Positions 37,562-48,236 of a stretch of DNA of 64,000 nucleotides are shown here, piece after piece. The notes beneath the pieces were generated by a model. It searched no databases and had not been told where the DNA came from. It worked only from the letters and a program-made list of their open reading frames with translations. Made by a program: the position numbers and the translations under genes. Each line of letters opens with the position of its first letter. Positions within the stretch are counted from its first letter, which is position 1. Origin of the DNA: Sweltsa coloradensis (taxonomy: Eukaryota; Arthropoda; Insecta; Plecoptera; Chloroperlidae). The stretch spans positions 801,408 to 865,407 of the forward strand of contig JAMZAV010000155.1 of NCBI GenBank assembly GCA_024449915.1. Direction: 5' to 3'.

Positions 37562-37826
37562 TAGGCTAGGTCTACCACCTAGGCTGAAATACAAAGGTTT
37601 CCTTCGATACAGAATGTGAAATTCTCTGCTCCTTGACTCCTCAGGCTAGACCCTAGGCAGGCGGGCCGGTACTTCTGTACTTGGCGGGTCCCAACTTTTT
37701 AACACGTTTTTTTTACCAAAAAACTCTGAAAAACACCCTTCAAATGAAAAAGGATTAAAGAATTGCTCAATATGTACGATTTATTAAGAGTGAACACTCT
37801 TAAAATAGATAATTATGTGTTTTAAT

Positions 37827-38575
37827 TAGGGATGACGAAACCCGACTTTTCTACGACCCGGGTACCCGTCCACATTACCCGCGGGTTACCCGGGTAGTAA
37901 CACAAAACAATCGTGTGGGGTGTCTAATGAACTGTGAAGAAACGCGCTCCTCAATTATGGTAATATCTCGGACGTAATGCTGTTCTATAAACAATGACGT
38001 GCCGATGAAGTAGTATTTCATAATCACGAAAGAGGAACAGTAGCGGGCCATTAAGATAACACTCACTGTTTCGTTGCATCTGCTTTATATCTTGTCACAG
38101 TCAAGTCAAGGTCACGAGTCACGACTCACGATGCGTTGGTTCGGGGCGCGGGAAGAAGGGGGGGACTGGAGCCCGAACGAGAGTAAACAAGATAAGGAAA
38201 GATTTATCACCATGGGTGATAGCTTTTAAGTTTTGACTTCTAGCAGATTGAAAACATAAGTGATGTTGTGGTAATTATTTACGCGGTATAATCTCTGGAA
38301 GATCGCACAAGTGGTTAGGCAGGAGGAGGGTGGGGGGCATACTCAGCACACTGCCACAAGTCGGCGGCATGAACAAAGGACATTATAATTCAAAAGAAAA
38401 ACGCCGCTAATCACAAAAGATATGAGAAAGCGCATGTTTACATTAGCCTTCCGCCTACAATGTGACACCTCAATTCAGGAACCGGGTTTTACGGGTAAAC
38501 AGGTAGTGGAAACACAGACCCGTACCCGACTTCGTCGGGCGGGTACCTGATCCCGGGTACCCGTCGTCTTCCCTA
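37827..38575. mobile_element. hAT-like element, 8-bp TSD GTTTTAAT
   Basis: Starts TAGGGATGACGAAACCCG, ends ACCCGTCGTCTTCCCTA; GTTTTAAT is duplicated exactly at 37819-37826 and 38576-38583. The subterminal regions are full of ACCCGGGTACCCG words in both directions. 749 bp without a transposase. Confidence 0.9.
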
Positions 38576-38705
38576 GTTTTAATGTCACAAATCGTACACA
38601 AACAATGTTTACTAGGCCCTAGTCGCCATTACATAGTCCAGCTGTGACTATTTAGTTGTAGGCCCTACCCCTGATTTGCATTGTAGTAATACTGTTTTAA
38701 ATTAT

Positions 38706-40337
38706 GACATGTGCTTCACAATGACATTGTAAAATGCACGAATAAACTGAAATGAAATGAAATAGTTACTGATAGAACCCTGTGAAGAACATAGGCCTAA
38801 TAACAAGAAATAAAAATACAATTTTCACGTTTTTCGTGTTGTAGTTTTAAAAAAAAAAATTACAAAACCTTTAACGATGCTATTTTGAACGAAAGTAACT
38901 TTTCCATAAAAGTTCCTCCATATTTAAAATAGTGAGGTTAAAGGGTTGTGTGTGTGTGTGTGTGCGTTGGCACTTGCAGTGTATACAACGTCTCGGCAGT
39001 GGCGTAGTCCATAAATTCACATAAGCATAGCCTAGACAGCGTCAATCCGACGCTTACTCATAACTTTGATTTCATTATAAAAGAGATGAAATGAAACATG
39101 TGGATGTGTTAATTTTGTCATAAAAACCTTTATTTCAAAGTTAAACATAATGTACAGGTGTTTTTCAAGTGTTTTTTGGTAAACAAAAAACGTTGTTAAA
39201 AGTTGGGAACCCGCCAAGTAGGCTACAAAGTACCGGCGGGCTAGGGGTACTACTCACCGGTACGCAAATCATGGTGTAGGGCTTATATCTTTAGGTGATT
39301 TCACTGCCAGAATTTTATGGTCGCTTAATGCACGCAGTGCAGACGGTCGCCACGACAGATGCGCGACGTGTCAGGTGGTAGTCACGGACGTGACGTAGAA
39401 TTCAAGAGGGGGTCCTTGGGACCAATCACCATCGTTGAAATTTAGAATCTGTTCGCCCGATCGGTAATGTTACGTCTTCAACAATACACGCACGCAAATC
39501 ATTAGGTTTAAGTCGAATGAAATCCTATTCGCTTTACGCTATCGTTACATTGACATGTGCTTCACAATGACATTGTAAAATGCACGAATAAACTGAAATG
39601 AAATGAAATAGTTACTGATAGAACCCTGTGAAGAACATAGGCCTAATAACAAGAAATAAAAATACAATTTTCACGTTTTTCGTGTTGTAGTTTTAAAAAA
39701 AAAAATTACAAAACCTTTAACGATGCTATTTTGAACGAAAGTACTTTTCCATAAAAAGTTCCTCCATATTTAAAATAGTGAGGTTAAAGGTGTTGTGTGT
39801 GTGTGTGTGCGTTGGCACTTGCAGTGTGTACAACGTCTCGGCAGCTGGCGTAGTCCATAAATTCACAAAGCATAGGCCTAGACAGCGTCAATCGACGCTA
39901 CTCATAACTTTGATTTCATTATAAAAGAGAATGAAATGAAACATGTGGATGTGTTAATTTTGTCATAAAAACCTTTATTTACAAGTTACACATAATGTAC
40001 AGGTGTTTTTCAGTGTTTTTTGGTAAAAAAAAACGTGTTAAAAAGTTGAGACCCGCCAAGTAGGCCTACAGAAGTACCGGCGGGCCTAGGGCTACTACTA
40101 CCGGTACGCAAATCATGGTGGTAGGGCTATATATCTTTAGGTGATTTCACTGCCAGAATTTTATGGTCGCTTAATGCACGCAGTGCAGACGGTCGCCGAC
40201 AGAATGCGCGACGTGTCAGGTGGTAGTCACGTGACGTGACGTAGAACTTACAAGATGGCGGCCTTGGGGACCAATCACACAGCTCGAATTCGGAAATTTG
40301 AACGTTCCGCCTACCGATCTGAATGTACGGTCTTCAA
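38706..40337. repeat. 846-bp direct duplication with many one-base indels
   Basis: GACATGTGCTTCACAATGAC occurs at 38706 and 39552, and the following ~790 bp match through TCGCTTAATGCACGCAGTGC. Most differences are single-base insertions or deletions scattered over copy 1. See findings for the assembly question. It includes a TG microsatellite and a sequence related to the one at 42440-42560. Confidence 0.85.
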
Positions 40338-40545
40338 TAAAGTGTATACACACCGCCATCTATTTAGATATCAGAATCGATAAAGAAGTTTGGGAAAACT
40401 TCTTTATCGACTATGATGGTACTTGACACATCGCAATCCTGGCGGCGTTTGTCTGAACTGCGTGCATTAAGTGACCACAAAAATAGCATTGCTGGATACG
40501 CAAGTGAAATCACCTAAAGATATATAGGCCTACCACCATAACGCA
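40107..40545. repeat. imperfect foldback with central hairpin
   Basis: The words CTTTAGGTGATTTCACT and CTTAATGCACGCAGT in the left arm recur as complements in the right arm (about 40430-40535). At the centre, TCGATAAAGAAGTTT and its complement form a 15-bp stem (40377-40410). Confidence 0.65.
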
Positions 40546-40992
40546 AACAGTGGGTGTTCTACCTCCACACCTCTTAACACGCCGACTGTAATTCTAGGGC
40601 CTAGGGGCCTACCCGTTATTCTTTTCTCTGCGTAGATCGAGCTTGAAGCACAATTATTTCCCGGTAGCGAGAATGAAAAGAAAGTTTAATTGCATGTTAA
40701 TTTATGAGACGATGCACAATAAAGCTTCCCATTACCGGGAACGCAAACAGAAACTTCAACAAGTTTTAACTTTTCGTAACGTTCCCGTTCTACTGTACAT
40801 TACCGGAACCAATCTGAATCAAGATGTCCACGGACTGTTAGAAGTGTAGGCCTAGGTACACTATTTTATCAGCTGATTGATGGTTTACGCAAGTAGGCCT
40901 AATGGCTAATAGGTGCGAAATAAATAAATAAAATAAAGGTCGTGGATAGTCGTACAGTCAGCCGTATCACTAGTGCAAATTTAGTCATACGG

Positions 40993-42354
40993 CAGTGGCG
41001 TAACTTTGTTTCATGGGCCCACCCGCAAAATTTCCATGGGGGCCCCCTAACAGATACCTACATGCATAGACTCATTGGTGAATTCAGACTTTTCATCCCG
41101 GGCGGGATATATAATATCTCTGGGGTATTATACAGGAACCAAGCACGGGGGTTTAGCGCCGCAGGCGAAAATTTTGAAAATCAGGTTTTTAGAGTGCGTT
41201 TGGTGCGTTTTAGAACAAAGTTGTGGGCTGAATGCAATACCAAAATGATGTAGTTTTTGTGAGATGTTGTGTTGTGACGCTAAAAGTTCCTAAATATCCG
41301 CTAGATTTCATCTTCAAACCGCTTGATTCACAAAACGGTCATTTTAGCAACGAAAACAAATACTATATTTTCTAAACAGGGTGAAATGTCTGGGCCCGGG
41401 GTAGGATTGGCCCAAAGCATGGCTCTGCTAATCGTATGTGTGGCTCGTTGGTCTTGTTGTTAGCGTATCTGCTTCCAATGCAGAATGTCCAGGGTTCGAT
41501 TCCCACCATAGTCAGAAGTTTTTTAACTTCTGATTTGGACTTAAGTCCATCAGTTCTTGTCTTAGGAGTTTGTAAACGGTGACTTTGGAGCCGTCCTAGC
41601 AACGAAGCACATAATAAATTCAGAGTTGTGCTGAATCGGCCTTGTTGATTCTGGCGTTGATTCGCGGGTGTTCGCACTGTCCATATACCACTGATTGCTT
41701 TATTTCCAATTAAAAATAACGATCTGTGGTTGGTTATCGCTCTCTCGCCGATTGCGTCGGGGCCTACAGGGTTGGCTTAGTCGCTTTGGTTTTAAAGTCC
41801 CCCACTGAAAATCAGTTACCTATATAAATGAGTGGGTAGACTCTAATTTTTTATTTTATTTATTTAAAAGGCGATTCAAGAGAAAAAGTCCACCTCGCAA
41901 ACATCAGCTAGTATGAAGGGTTCTCTATGCTTTCCCAACCTGTCAACCCTTCTCCAATCATACTAGTATGAAGGGTAGTATTTTACTCCCTGTAAATAGA
42001 GGCGAGCTCTGGCAATCGTCGTCGGGGACCTTTCCCTTCCCTTGACGACCCCTCGACGACGATGACAAAGACCACACGAACAATTACAAAGACAATTATG
42101 ACCGCAACGTGAGAACCCCCCCTTTCCTCCCCTTAACCGTGGCTGGTTCTGACCAGCATGGGCCCCTCCTCCCCATATCCCCTAGGCTAGAGTGGTGCAT
42201 TATGACCTAACGATTGACGCGTCCTTAATCCAAATAAACCAAAAAAGGGTGAAATACTGTTTTTTTTAACTGAGTTTTTCTTTTTAACGGACCCCCTAAA
42301 CGGCCTGAGCTCGCCCGCAGTTGCGGACGCTGCGGGCGCCTAGTTACGCCACTG
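40993..42354. mobile_element. hAT-like element, 8-bp TSD TCATACGG, containing a SINE
   Basis: Starts CAGTGGCGTAAC, ends GTTACGCCACTG; TCATACGG is exact on both sides (40985-40992, 42355-42362). No transposase frame. A complete SINE at about 41438-41873 is nested inside. Confidence 0.93.
41438..41873 (+). repeat. tRNA-derived SINE, full-length copy
   Basis: A tRNA-like head has box A TGGCTCGTTGG, an anticodon stem TCTGC/GCAGA with loop TTCCAAT, and box B GGTTCGATTCC. A conserved body follows (GTCAGAAGTTTTTTAACTTC, GGTGACTTTGGAGCCGTCCT, CGGGGCCTACAGGGTTGGCT), then CCCACTGAAAATCAGTTA, and a TTTATTTTATTTATTTA tail. At least four copies or fragments occur in this window. Confidence 0.85.
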
Positions 42355-42734
42355 TCATACGGCCAATGATTTGATTGGATAAAGGCGCGCCGTAATAAAA
42401 GTGTCGTCCTTCCGTGTCCCTTTTTGCTGTTTTAGTAACAAAAAAACCTTCAAGACCTTTAACGTTGCTATTTTAAATGAGAGTCCTTTTTCGGTTGTCG
42501 TCGTCGTCGTACTTTTTTGCTGTTTTAGTAACAAAAAACCTTCAAGACCTTTAACGATGATATTTTAAACAAAAGTCCTCTTTGGCTGCCTACACGTTAA
42601 GGTGTAGAGAAGGCTTTTCCTTCAAATAGGCCTAGGCCTAGCACTTTTTAAACACTTTTATCATCTAGAATTGCGTTTGCGACGGGGCTGAATGTAGTGA
42701 AATCATTTGCAGAAAAACATGGACCTAAATAAAA

Positions 42735-42825
42735 TGGGTAAAAAAACCCGACCTAACGAAGATTTGAACCGCCGACCTTTCCCATAGAGTTCGGGCGCGC
42801 TTCCACTCTGCCACACTGCACTGTG
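42735..42825 (-). repeat. tRNA-like SINE fragment
   Basis: On the minus strand: TGGCAGAGTGGAAGCGC (box A) and GGTTCAAATCTTCG (box B), then a T-rich run. Acceptor and anticodon stems are poor, so a pseudogene or SINE head. Confidence 0.4.
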
Positions 42826-43214
42826 ATGTTCGTAGCTATTGGTCTAGTTAGGTGGTATCGTGGATGACTGTACGACCAATTTTGCACTAGTAATACGGCT
42901 GACTGTACGACTATCCACTCCGTAAAAAAAATGCCAAATAACAAAATATAATTAACACACTGACACTTAGCCTATAATTTGATTTGTGCCCATCGGTTTG
43001 CTTCACGGACTGTTGTGCATCAAAGTCCTCAACGTTAGCGTCTTCTTTTTCTCGTTCCCGAGCAATTGTGCATCGACCTTGAGCCAGGGCAATTTGTCTG
43101 ATACCTATTTCAAATGTGGCAGATATAGGTGTCAACTGCGGACAACTAAATCACACTCCAGGACCACATTCACTGTGATGTGTTTGATAATGATAGGTAG
43201 GTAGGCCTATTGAA

Positions 43215-43840
43215 AACAAGAACAAGGTAGCCTGGCTCAACACGGACCCCTGTGGTAGGCCATGCCTAACCCTTTCCCAGTCAGACTCTCCTCCATGACA
43301 ATTCTAATTGAACTCGTTGCTTCCTGTTTGTAAGATATGAAGAAATCCATTTCCCTGCCAATCCATTTATACCATACCATTCTAACTTCTTAATGAGCGT
43401 TTTGTGGTCTATAGTATCGAAAGCTTTCGAGTAATCACAAAATACTGCAGCCACCTCAAGTTTTTCCTCTAATGCAGTTTCGATTGCTTCTGTCATATTC
43501 CGTGTCACTGTTGAATTTGAGAAATTTTTTCTGAAGCCATGCTGCTCAGTGCTTAGAATATTATAGTCGTCCAAAAACTTGTTAAGGTGTTCCAAGTACC
43601 TACAGTTTCTCCAAGATTTTTGAAAATACCGTGAGCAGCAATATCGGGTGATAGTTGGTTAACTCCATTTTATTTCCTTTCTTTTTATATAGGCTTAAAT
43701 ATTGGTTTAACTTTAACAATAGCATATTTCATTCTCTTGGGAAATAGGCCTATGCCTGTAGCTAATGAATGTGAAAAGATGTGAGCAAGTGGTGTTGCAA
43801 TTGATATGCCATGCATTTTTTAAGGACACAGGTTCTGCAC
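43215..43840 (-). mobile_element. non-LTR retrotransposon RT fragment
   Basis: On the minus strand: LSTEQHGFRKNFSNSTVT, AVFCDYSKAFDTIDHKTLIK, GINGLAGKWISSYLTNRKQR and, after a shift, HGLPQGSVLS. These are the fingers and palm of a LINE reverse transcriptase. The catalytic -ADD box and everything after it are absent. It lies in intron 1 of the carrier gene. Confidence 0.88.
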
Positions 43841-44317
43841 ACTCCCCATACCCTCTTTAGCCAATATGTCCTAACACCCTTGGCATAGATGGAAACCTGT
43901 AGACCTAGGACACATTGTGGTTGTCTCATTTTGAAGCAAAATCTATTTTTTTTTTTTACTTTTTATTTTCTATTTTGGATTTATTATTATTATTTTGATC
44001 TCGGCGCCCCGACAAAGCTTCGCCCCCTCCTTTTGAGGCGCGTCCCACACTTAGACAACCACTGGCCTACTTGGTGACAAATAAGCCTAGCCTACACTAA
44101 AATACTGACAATGTCAAATATATACTCTTCTTCTTCTTTTCTTATTTCACATTGACATATCTATGTCATCATGTGTCTTGACAACCAGTAAAGATAGGAC
44201 TCATTTCCTCAAATAGTGTCCTTTCAATGTAGCGCATCTAAATAGATGTCTGTCTTGTGTTCCATTACCACAGAGCTTATGCTGCTTTCAATCACACCTA
44301 TTCTAATTAATGTAGGT

Positions 44318-45303
44318 CATAGGCGTGCAGAGGGGAGGGGGGGGCCTTGGCCCCCCCATTAAGCTTGGTGTTCTTGAAAATTTTCTAAAAATAATTGATT
44401 AAAAATAAGAAATATGGCCATCTACTTAGTTTTCCAAAACCTTTACCTACCTTTTTCTGTCATCATCTCACTTTAAATAAGTTTTATAACAAATATTCCT
44501 TTTGTAGGGCTATTAAGTGTAGGCCTAGGCTAAATAATAGGCATTCTTACTCTCAAATACGTTTCCTCACCCAAAAAGTTAACCCCAAAAAAGTTTCGAC
44601 TCTGGCGACTGGGGCTACTCCCCAGACCCCGTTTCTCCTCCACATAGATATCTTAACACCTATAGTAGTATATAGTAATATTTTTTCGATTAATCGCTCC
44701 CATCTAATTAACATGCAAACTCACCCATTCAAGATGGCTTCCAATTGTCCCGGAAGTGGACCGCTGACTGCTAGTCTAGCCAATTATATGGGATGTCTAT
44801 GCTCCTCCACCACCACCACCGCCGCCATCGGTATGGCGATCCCGTGGCAGTTACCACCACCGCCGCCATCGGTATGGCGATCCCGTGGCAGTGGCGGATA
44901 CAGGGGGGCGGTGGGGCGATCGCCTTCCCCCGTATGACTCTTAAAAAAAATATATTTCATATTATTCCATAATACCTATAATAGTTTATTTCAAATATGT
45001 TGCCATGTATGCTGTGAATTGTAAGCTCGACATGACGACAAAACTAATTGACGCACACAAACTACATTGTTTCGGTATTGCATTCAGCCCACCACTTTTT
45101 TCTAAAACGCACCAAATGCACTCCAAAAACCTGATTTTAAACAAATCGCCTGCGTCCCCCATATCCCCCGAGGTTGGTCCCTTTCCCTCGGATATAGTAC
45201 ATGCAGGTGCGAATCGCCCCCCCCCCCCCCCCCCCTGGAGTACGTCCTAGATTTGCCACTGTCCTGTGGCCCCCCCAGTGGAAAATCTCTGCGCACGCCT
45301 ATG
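44318..45303. mobile_element. hAT-like element with near-perfect 8-bp TSD
   Basis: Starts CATAGGCGTGCAGAG, ends CTCTGCGCACGCCTATG, flanked by ATGTAGGT and TTGTAGGT (one mismatch). The interior has G- and C-tracts and another hAT at 44889. A 180-codon open frame at 44395-44937 crosses the left end of the inner element, is low in complexity and is not considered a gene. Confidence 0.8.
44889..45261. mobile_element. hAT-like MITE nested in the previous element
   Basis: Starts CAGTGGCGGATACAGGGG, ends GATTTGCCACTG. It is flanked by TCCCGTGG and TCCTGTGG (one mismatch). A run of about 20 C at 45217-45236 lies near its right end. To its left a ~37-bp CCGCCATCGGTATGGCGATC unit is directly repeated. 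Confidence 0.75.
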
Positions 45304-45547
45304 TTGTAGGTGCTTTGGCTAGCAAAGCGAGTCATGGCCGGTATCTAGTCTGATCTGTTGCTGTTGTAGTTCTTCTCCTATAATGGTTTGTCCTATCATT
45401 TCTTCTTTTCCCTGTATAAACCAGCTCACTCCACACTTTATTCTTGCCTTTCTCCTTCCATGCTTTCTTTACTTCCGATACTGAACAGAAAAACAAATAG
45501 GGCCCCTACTATGCGCTCTGCCTCAGCCGCACAACAACCACCCAAGT

Positions 45548-46116
45548 TAGGGTTACCATACGTCCGGTTAAAGCCGGACATGTCCTCTTTTTTTATGTCT
45601 GTCCGGGCGTCCGGGCGGTTTTTTCAAAATAATGCAAAATGTCCGGTTATTTCACCCAATTCCATGCAGAGGCGCATGCGCACCCTTCCGCCCCCTCACT
45701 TACCATCCACCGACCGTAAATCGCCGAATACGAGCAGCCGATCATGTCCGAGCGTGTCACAACACGCCAGGCTGTGCAGCAAGCAGTGTACTATCACGTG
45801 ATTTAGTTACCATTTCCGTACGTTTCGTGCCTTGTGCCCACGGCGTACGTAATTAAGTGTTCGTAGGCCTAGGCGACTTGTCTTAAGTTTTGTCATAAAA
45901 TGTAGTGTTCATTTAAAAAATCAATTTAAAAGGCGTCGGTACCACTGTCCTACCTTGACCCTTGTTCAGATCGCTCTAAACGCTATCCTGACGGTAAAAA
46001 TGTCGAAAAAAAATTTCGCCTCCGGCGGCTGGGGCTCTGCCCCAGACCCCTTGTAGTCCGCGAATGTCTGTGAACGAAATGTCCTCTTTTTTGCTGAGAC
46101 ACTTATGGTAACCCTA
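45548..46116. mobile_element. hAT-like MITE, 8-bp TSD ACCCAAGT
   Basis: Starts TAGGGTTACCATACGTCCGG, ends TATGGTAACCCTA; ACCCAAGT is exact on both sides (45540-45547, 46117-46124). Internal GTCCGG and GTCCTCTTTTTT words are typical of this terminus class in animals. 569 bp, no transposase. Confidence 0.93.
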
Positions 46117-46687
46117 ACCCAAGTCCTTGATGACATCATACAGGACAGCAAGTGTACTTGGCGTCTCCATCTTTGATGTTAAGTTGTAGGCCTAGATTTG
46201 TGTCATTTTCATGTAGCCTACCTATTTCTCATACTAGGTCACTTCGCGAGAGTGCCTGGGGCTGCAAAGTCATTTGAATATTTTGTTGCCCTAGAATTAC
46301 TAGTAGGCCTATGATTTGACAAAATATATTTCTTCGATTTTACCCAAAATCAAAACATATTTAGGCCTAGCCTGAGTTAGCCGTTTTCCGAACAGACACA
46401 AAATAAAAAACACCCTCGAGCTTTTTTATCAGGGTCTACCTAGTAAAATTGAAGGCTTTGCTATGCCTAAATTCATCCAATTCAGGTAGGCCTACCTGAG
46501 ACCTATATCATTCATTATTGTTGGTTACTTGGCCACTTTTCAAATGCTGTTTCCAGTGGGTGTTGATGGATGAGTGTTTATGGTTGACTATTTTGTATCC
46601 TTAGTACGATTCATGTTTTGTTTGAGAAACAGGAACAATGTCTGCCTTCAACAATGCGGCGACCGACTGCGAGCATGCGAGTGATTT

Positions 46688-47436
46688 TTGGATGAGCGAA
46701 GCGAAGATTCCATTTCACTACACTGGAGAAAAAAATCCGGATTTTTTTTTTTTTTTGTATTTTTGGCTGTTTGTTAACACGATTCCGGCTAAACCGATAC
46801 TCTAATTGCGATGAAATTTTCTGGAGACCTTCGAAATCTCTGAACTTAGAACTGCCACGTTTTTGAGCGTAATCGAAAAATTATTTCTCATGAAAATCGC
46901 AATTTTACGATTTTTTTGATTTTTTAAAATTTCTCCGACTTATAACACCTACATGCTTTATCCGATTTTAATGATTTTTTCACAGAACCATAATTTTATG
47001 AATTTAGATATTCGTGTGAAATTTGAGCGCAATCGAAAAATTATTTCTCATGAAAATCAAAATTTTACGGGTTTTTTCTTTTTTAAAACAATTCTTTGAC
47101 TTTAACACCTACATGCTTTATCCGATTGTAATGGTTTTTTCACAGCTAACCTTAATTTTATGAAATAATATATTCGTGTGAAATTTGAGCGCAATCGAAT
47201 AATTATTTCTTCTGTAAATCGCAATTTTACGATTTTTTTCTTTTAAAAATTACGATTAATTAAAAAAAATAAAAATTTAAAGTTTATTTTTTATTTAATT
47301 TAAATTAATTTTAAAAAAATCTTCATCGAAGTAATGATTTTTTCACAGAACAACAAAAAATCCGCATAACACATGGCAGCTCAATGCACCAATTACGCTC
47401 ATCCAACAACGCGGCGGGACTTAAGCGTTTTCCTAG
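46688..47436 (+). mobile_element. Helentron-like element, copy 4
   Basis: Starts TTGGATGAGCGAAGCGAAG, ends GCGTTTTCCTAG, with the subterminal CGCTCATCCAA and the AACGC/GCGTT stem intact. Three internal ~160-bp units begin near 46868, 47030 and 47190, each with the word CAATCGAA(T/A)AATTATTTCT. It lies about 400 bp before exon 2 of the carrier gene. Confidence 0.9.
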
Positions 47437-47849
47437 TTTAAAAAACTTGACGTTTATTGTAGCTATGTGTGAGGGACTGAGGGGGTGGCAAAATTTATCT
47501 CCCTTCTTTGTTCTTACGTAGGTAAGAGATATCACTAGAACCGGCCCTGGCCCTGCCTATATACTATAGTGGTCCCAACGAAAGAATGCAGGTGGCTCGA
47601 AATTGTTTTCCCAACATAACAACTTTGTCAATTCTATTCAGGCTAGCTCAGCGTGGATCTTGCACACGGAGGAACTCTGTGATCTAGCACAGATAATTTT
47701 TGCTTGCGTTGGTAGGCCTATAGATATTTCTCTTTCATACACAAAGGCGACATTACTTTTACCGCGCATTCATTCTACCCCCACCACTACCAAGCACCTG
47801 CATTCTTTTGTTGGAGCAAGTATACTTATGTACATATCCTTGGTTTCAG

Positions 47850-48064
47850 AAATTCATCGAACGCTCTGATCAAAACAAAAGTGGCGATGTTTGTCTCGGA
47901 GAGTTCATCCACTATGTGAAAGAACACGAAAAGCATCTTCGTCTGCAGTTCTCTAGTTTGGACAAAAACAAAGATGGCAGAATTGATACAGATGAATTAA
48001 TAAAAGCATTTAAAGATCTAGGAGTCAAAATAGAAATGAAGGAAGCAAGAAATTTGCTTCAAAG
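47850..48064 (+). CDS. SCaMC-like carrier, exon 2 (EF-hands 2 and 3)
   Basis: 215 nt after the acceptor tggtttcag, ending CTTCAAAG|GTAATT. It enters in phase 0 and leaves with two bases. It encodes EF-hand 2 (loop DQNKSGDVCLGE), the linker FIHYVKEHEKHLRLQFSSL and EF-hand 3 (loop DKNKDGRIDTDE), then LIKAFKDLGVKI and NLLQ. Both loops keep D1, G6, a hydrophobic residue at 8 and E12, so both look competent for Ca2+. The linker is the family's conserved M/L-x-Y-x-KxHE(K)-x(2)-L segment. It follows a 10.9-kb intron that holds nested transposons. Confidence 0.95.
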
Positions 48065-48236
48065 GTAATTCAGCTCATGACCAACTTATACTTATGCCTA
48101 CCTAGGTGAAACTTAGGGGCGAGGCCCCCCACCCCATATATAGGGTATCCAAGTAGCATGTGTTATGTGTCTGGTACCAAATGCATTCAAGGTCGTCATT
48201 TCCTTAGTTTCAGTTATTAGGCCTATTTTAATTTTA

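Larger units (their letters stand above)
40943..42918. mobile_element. TIR element hosting a hAT element
   Basis: The ends GTGGATAGTCGTACAGTCAG and the complementary CTGACTGTACGACTATCCAC extend as inverted repeat through GTATNACTAGTGCAAA. The host proper is only about 600 bp, because 40985-42362 is a hAT insertion with its target duplication. Two direct copies of a ~65-bp segment (TTTTTGCTGTTTTAGTAACA at 42420 and 42517) lie in the right part, as does a minus-strand tRNA-like segment. Confidence 0.7.

Noticed and set aside
43900..44070. possible hAT-type element (GTGGTTGTCT near the left, AGACAACCAC at the right)
   Set aside because: The inverted ends are partly matched, but no target duplication was found and the left end is too diverged to define.
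44395..44937. 180-codon open frame on the plus strand
   Set aside because: It begins inside one hAT-like element and runs into a nested one, with proline/glycine-rich low-complexity sequence from CCACCACC and CCGCCATCGG repeats. No domain or splice context.
45388..45801. 137-codon open frame
   Set aside because: It crosses the left boundary of the hAT-like MITE at 45548, so it cannot be an old gene. Composition is not protein-like.
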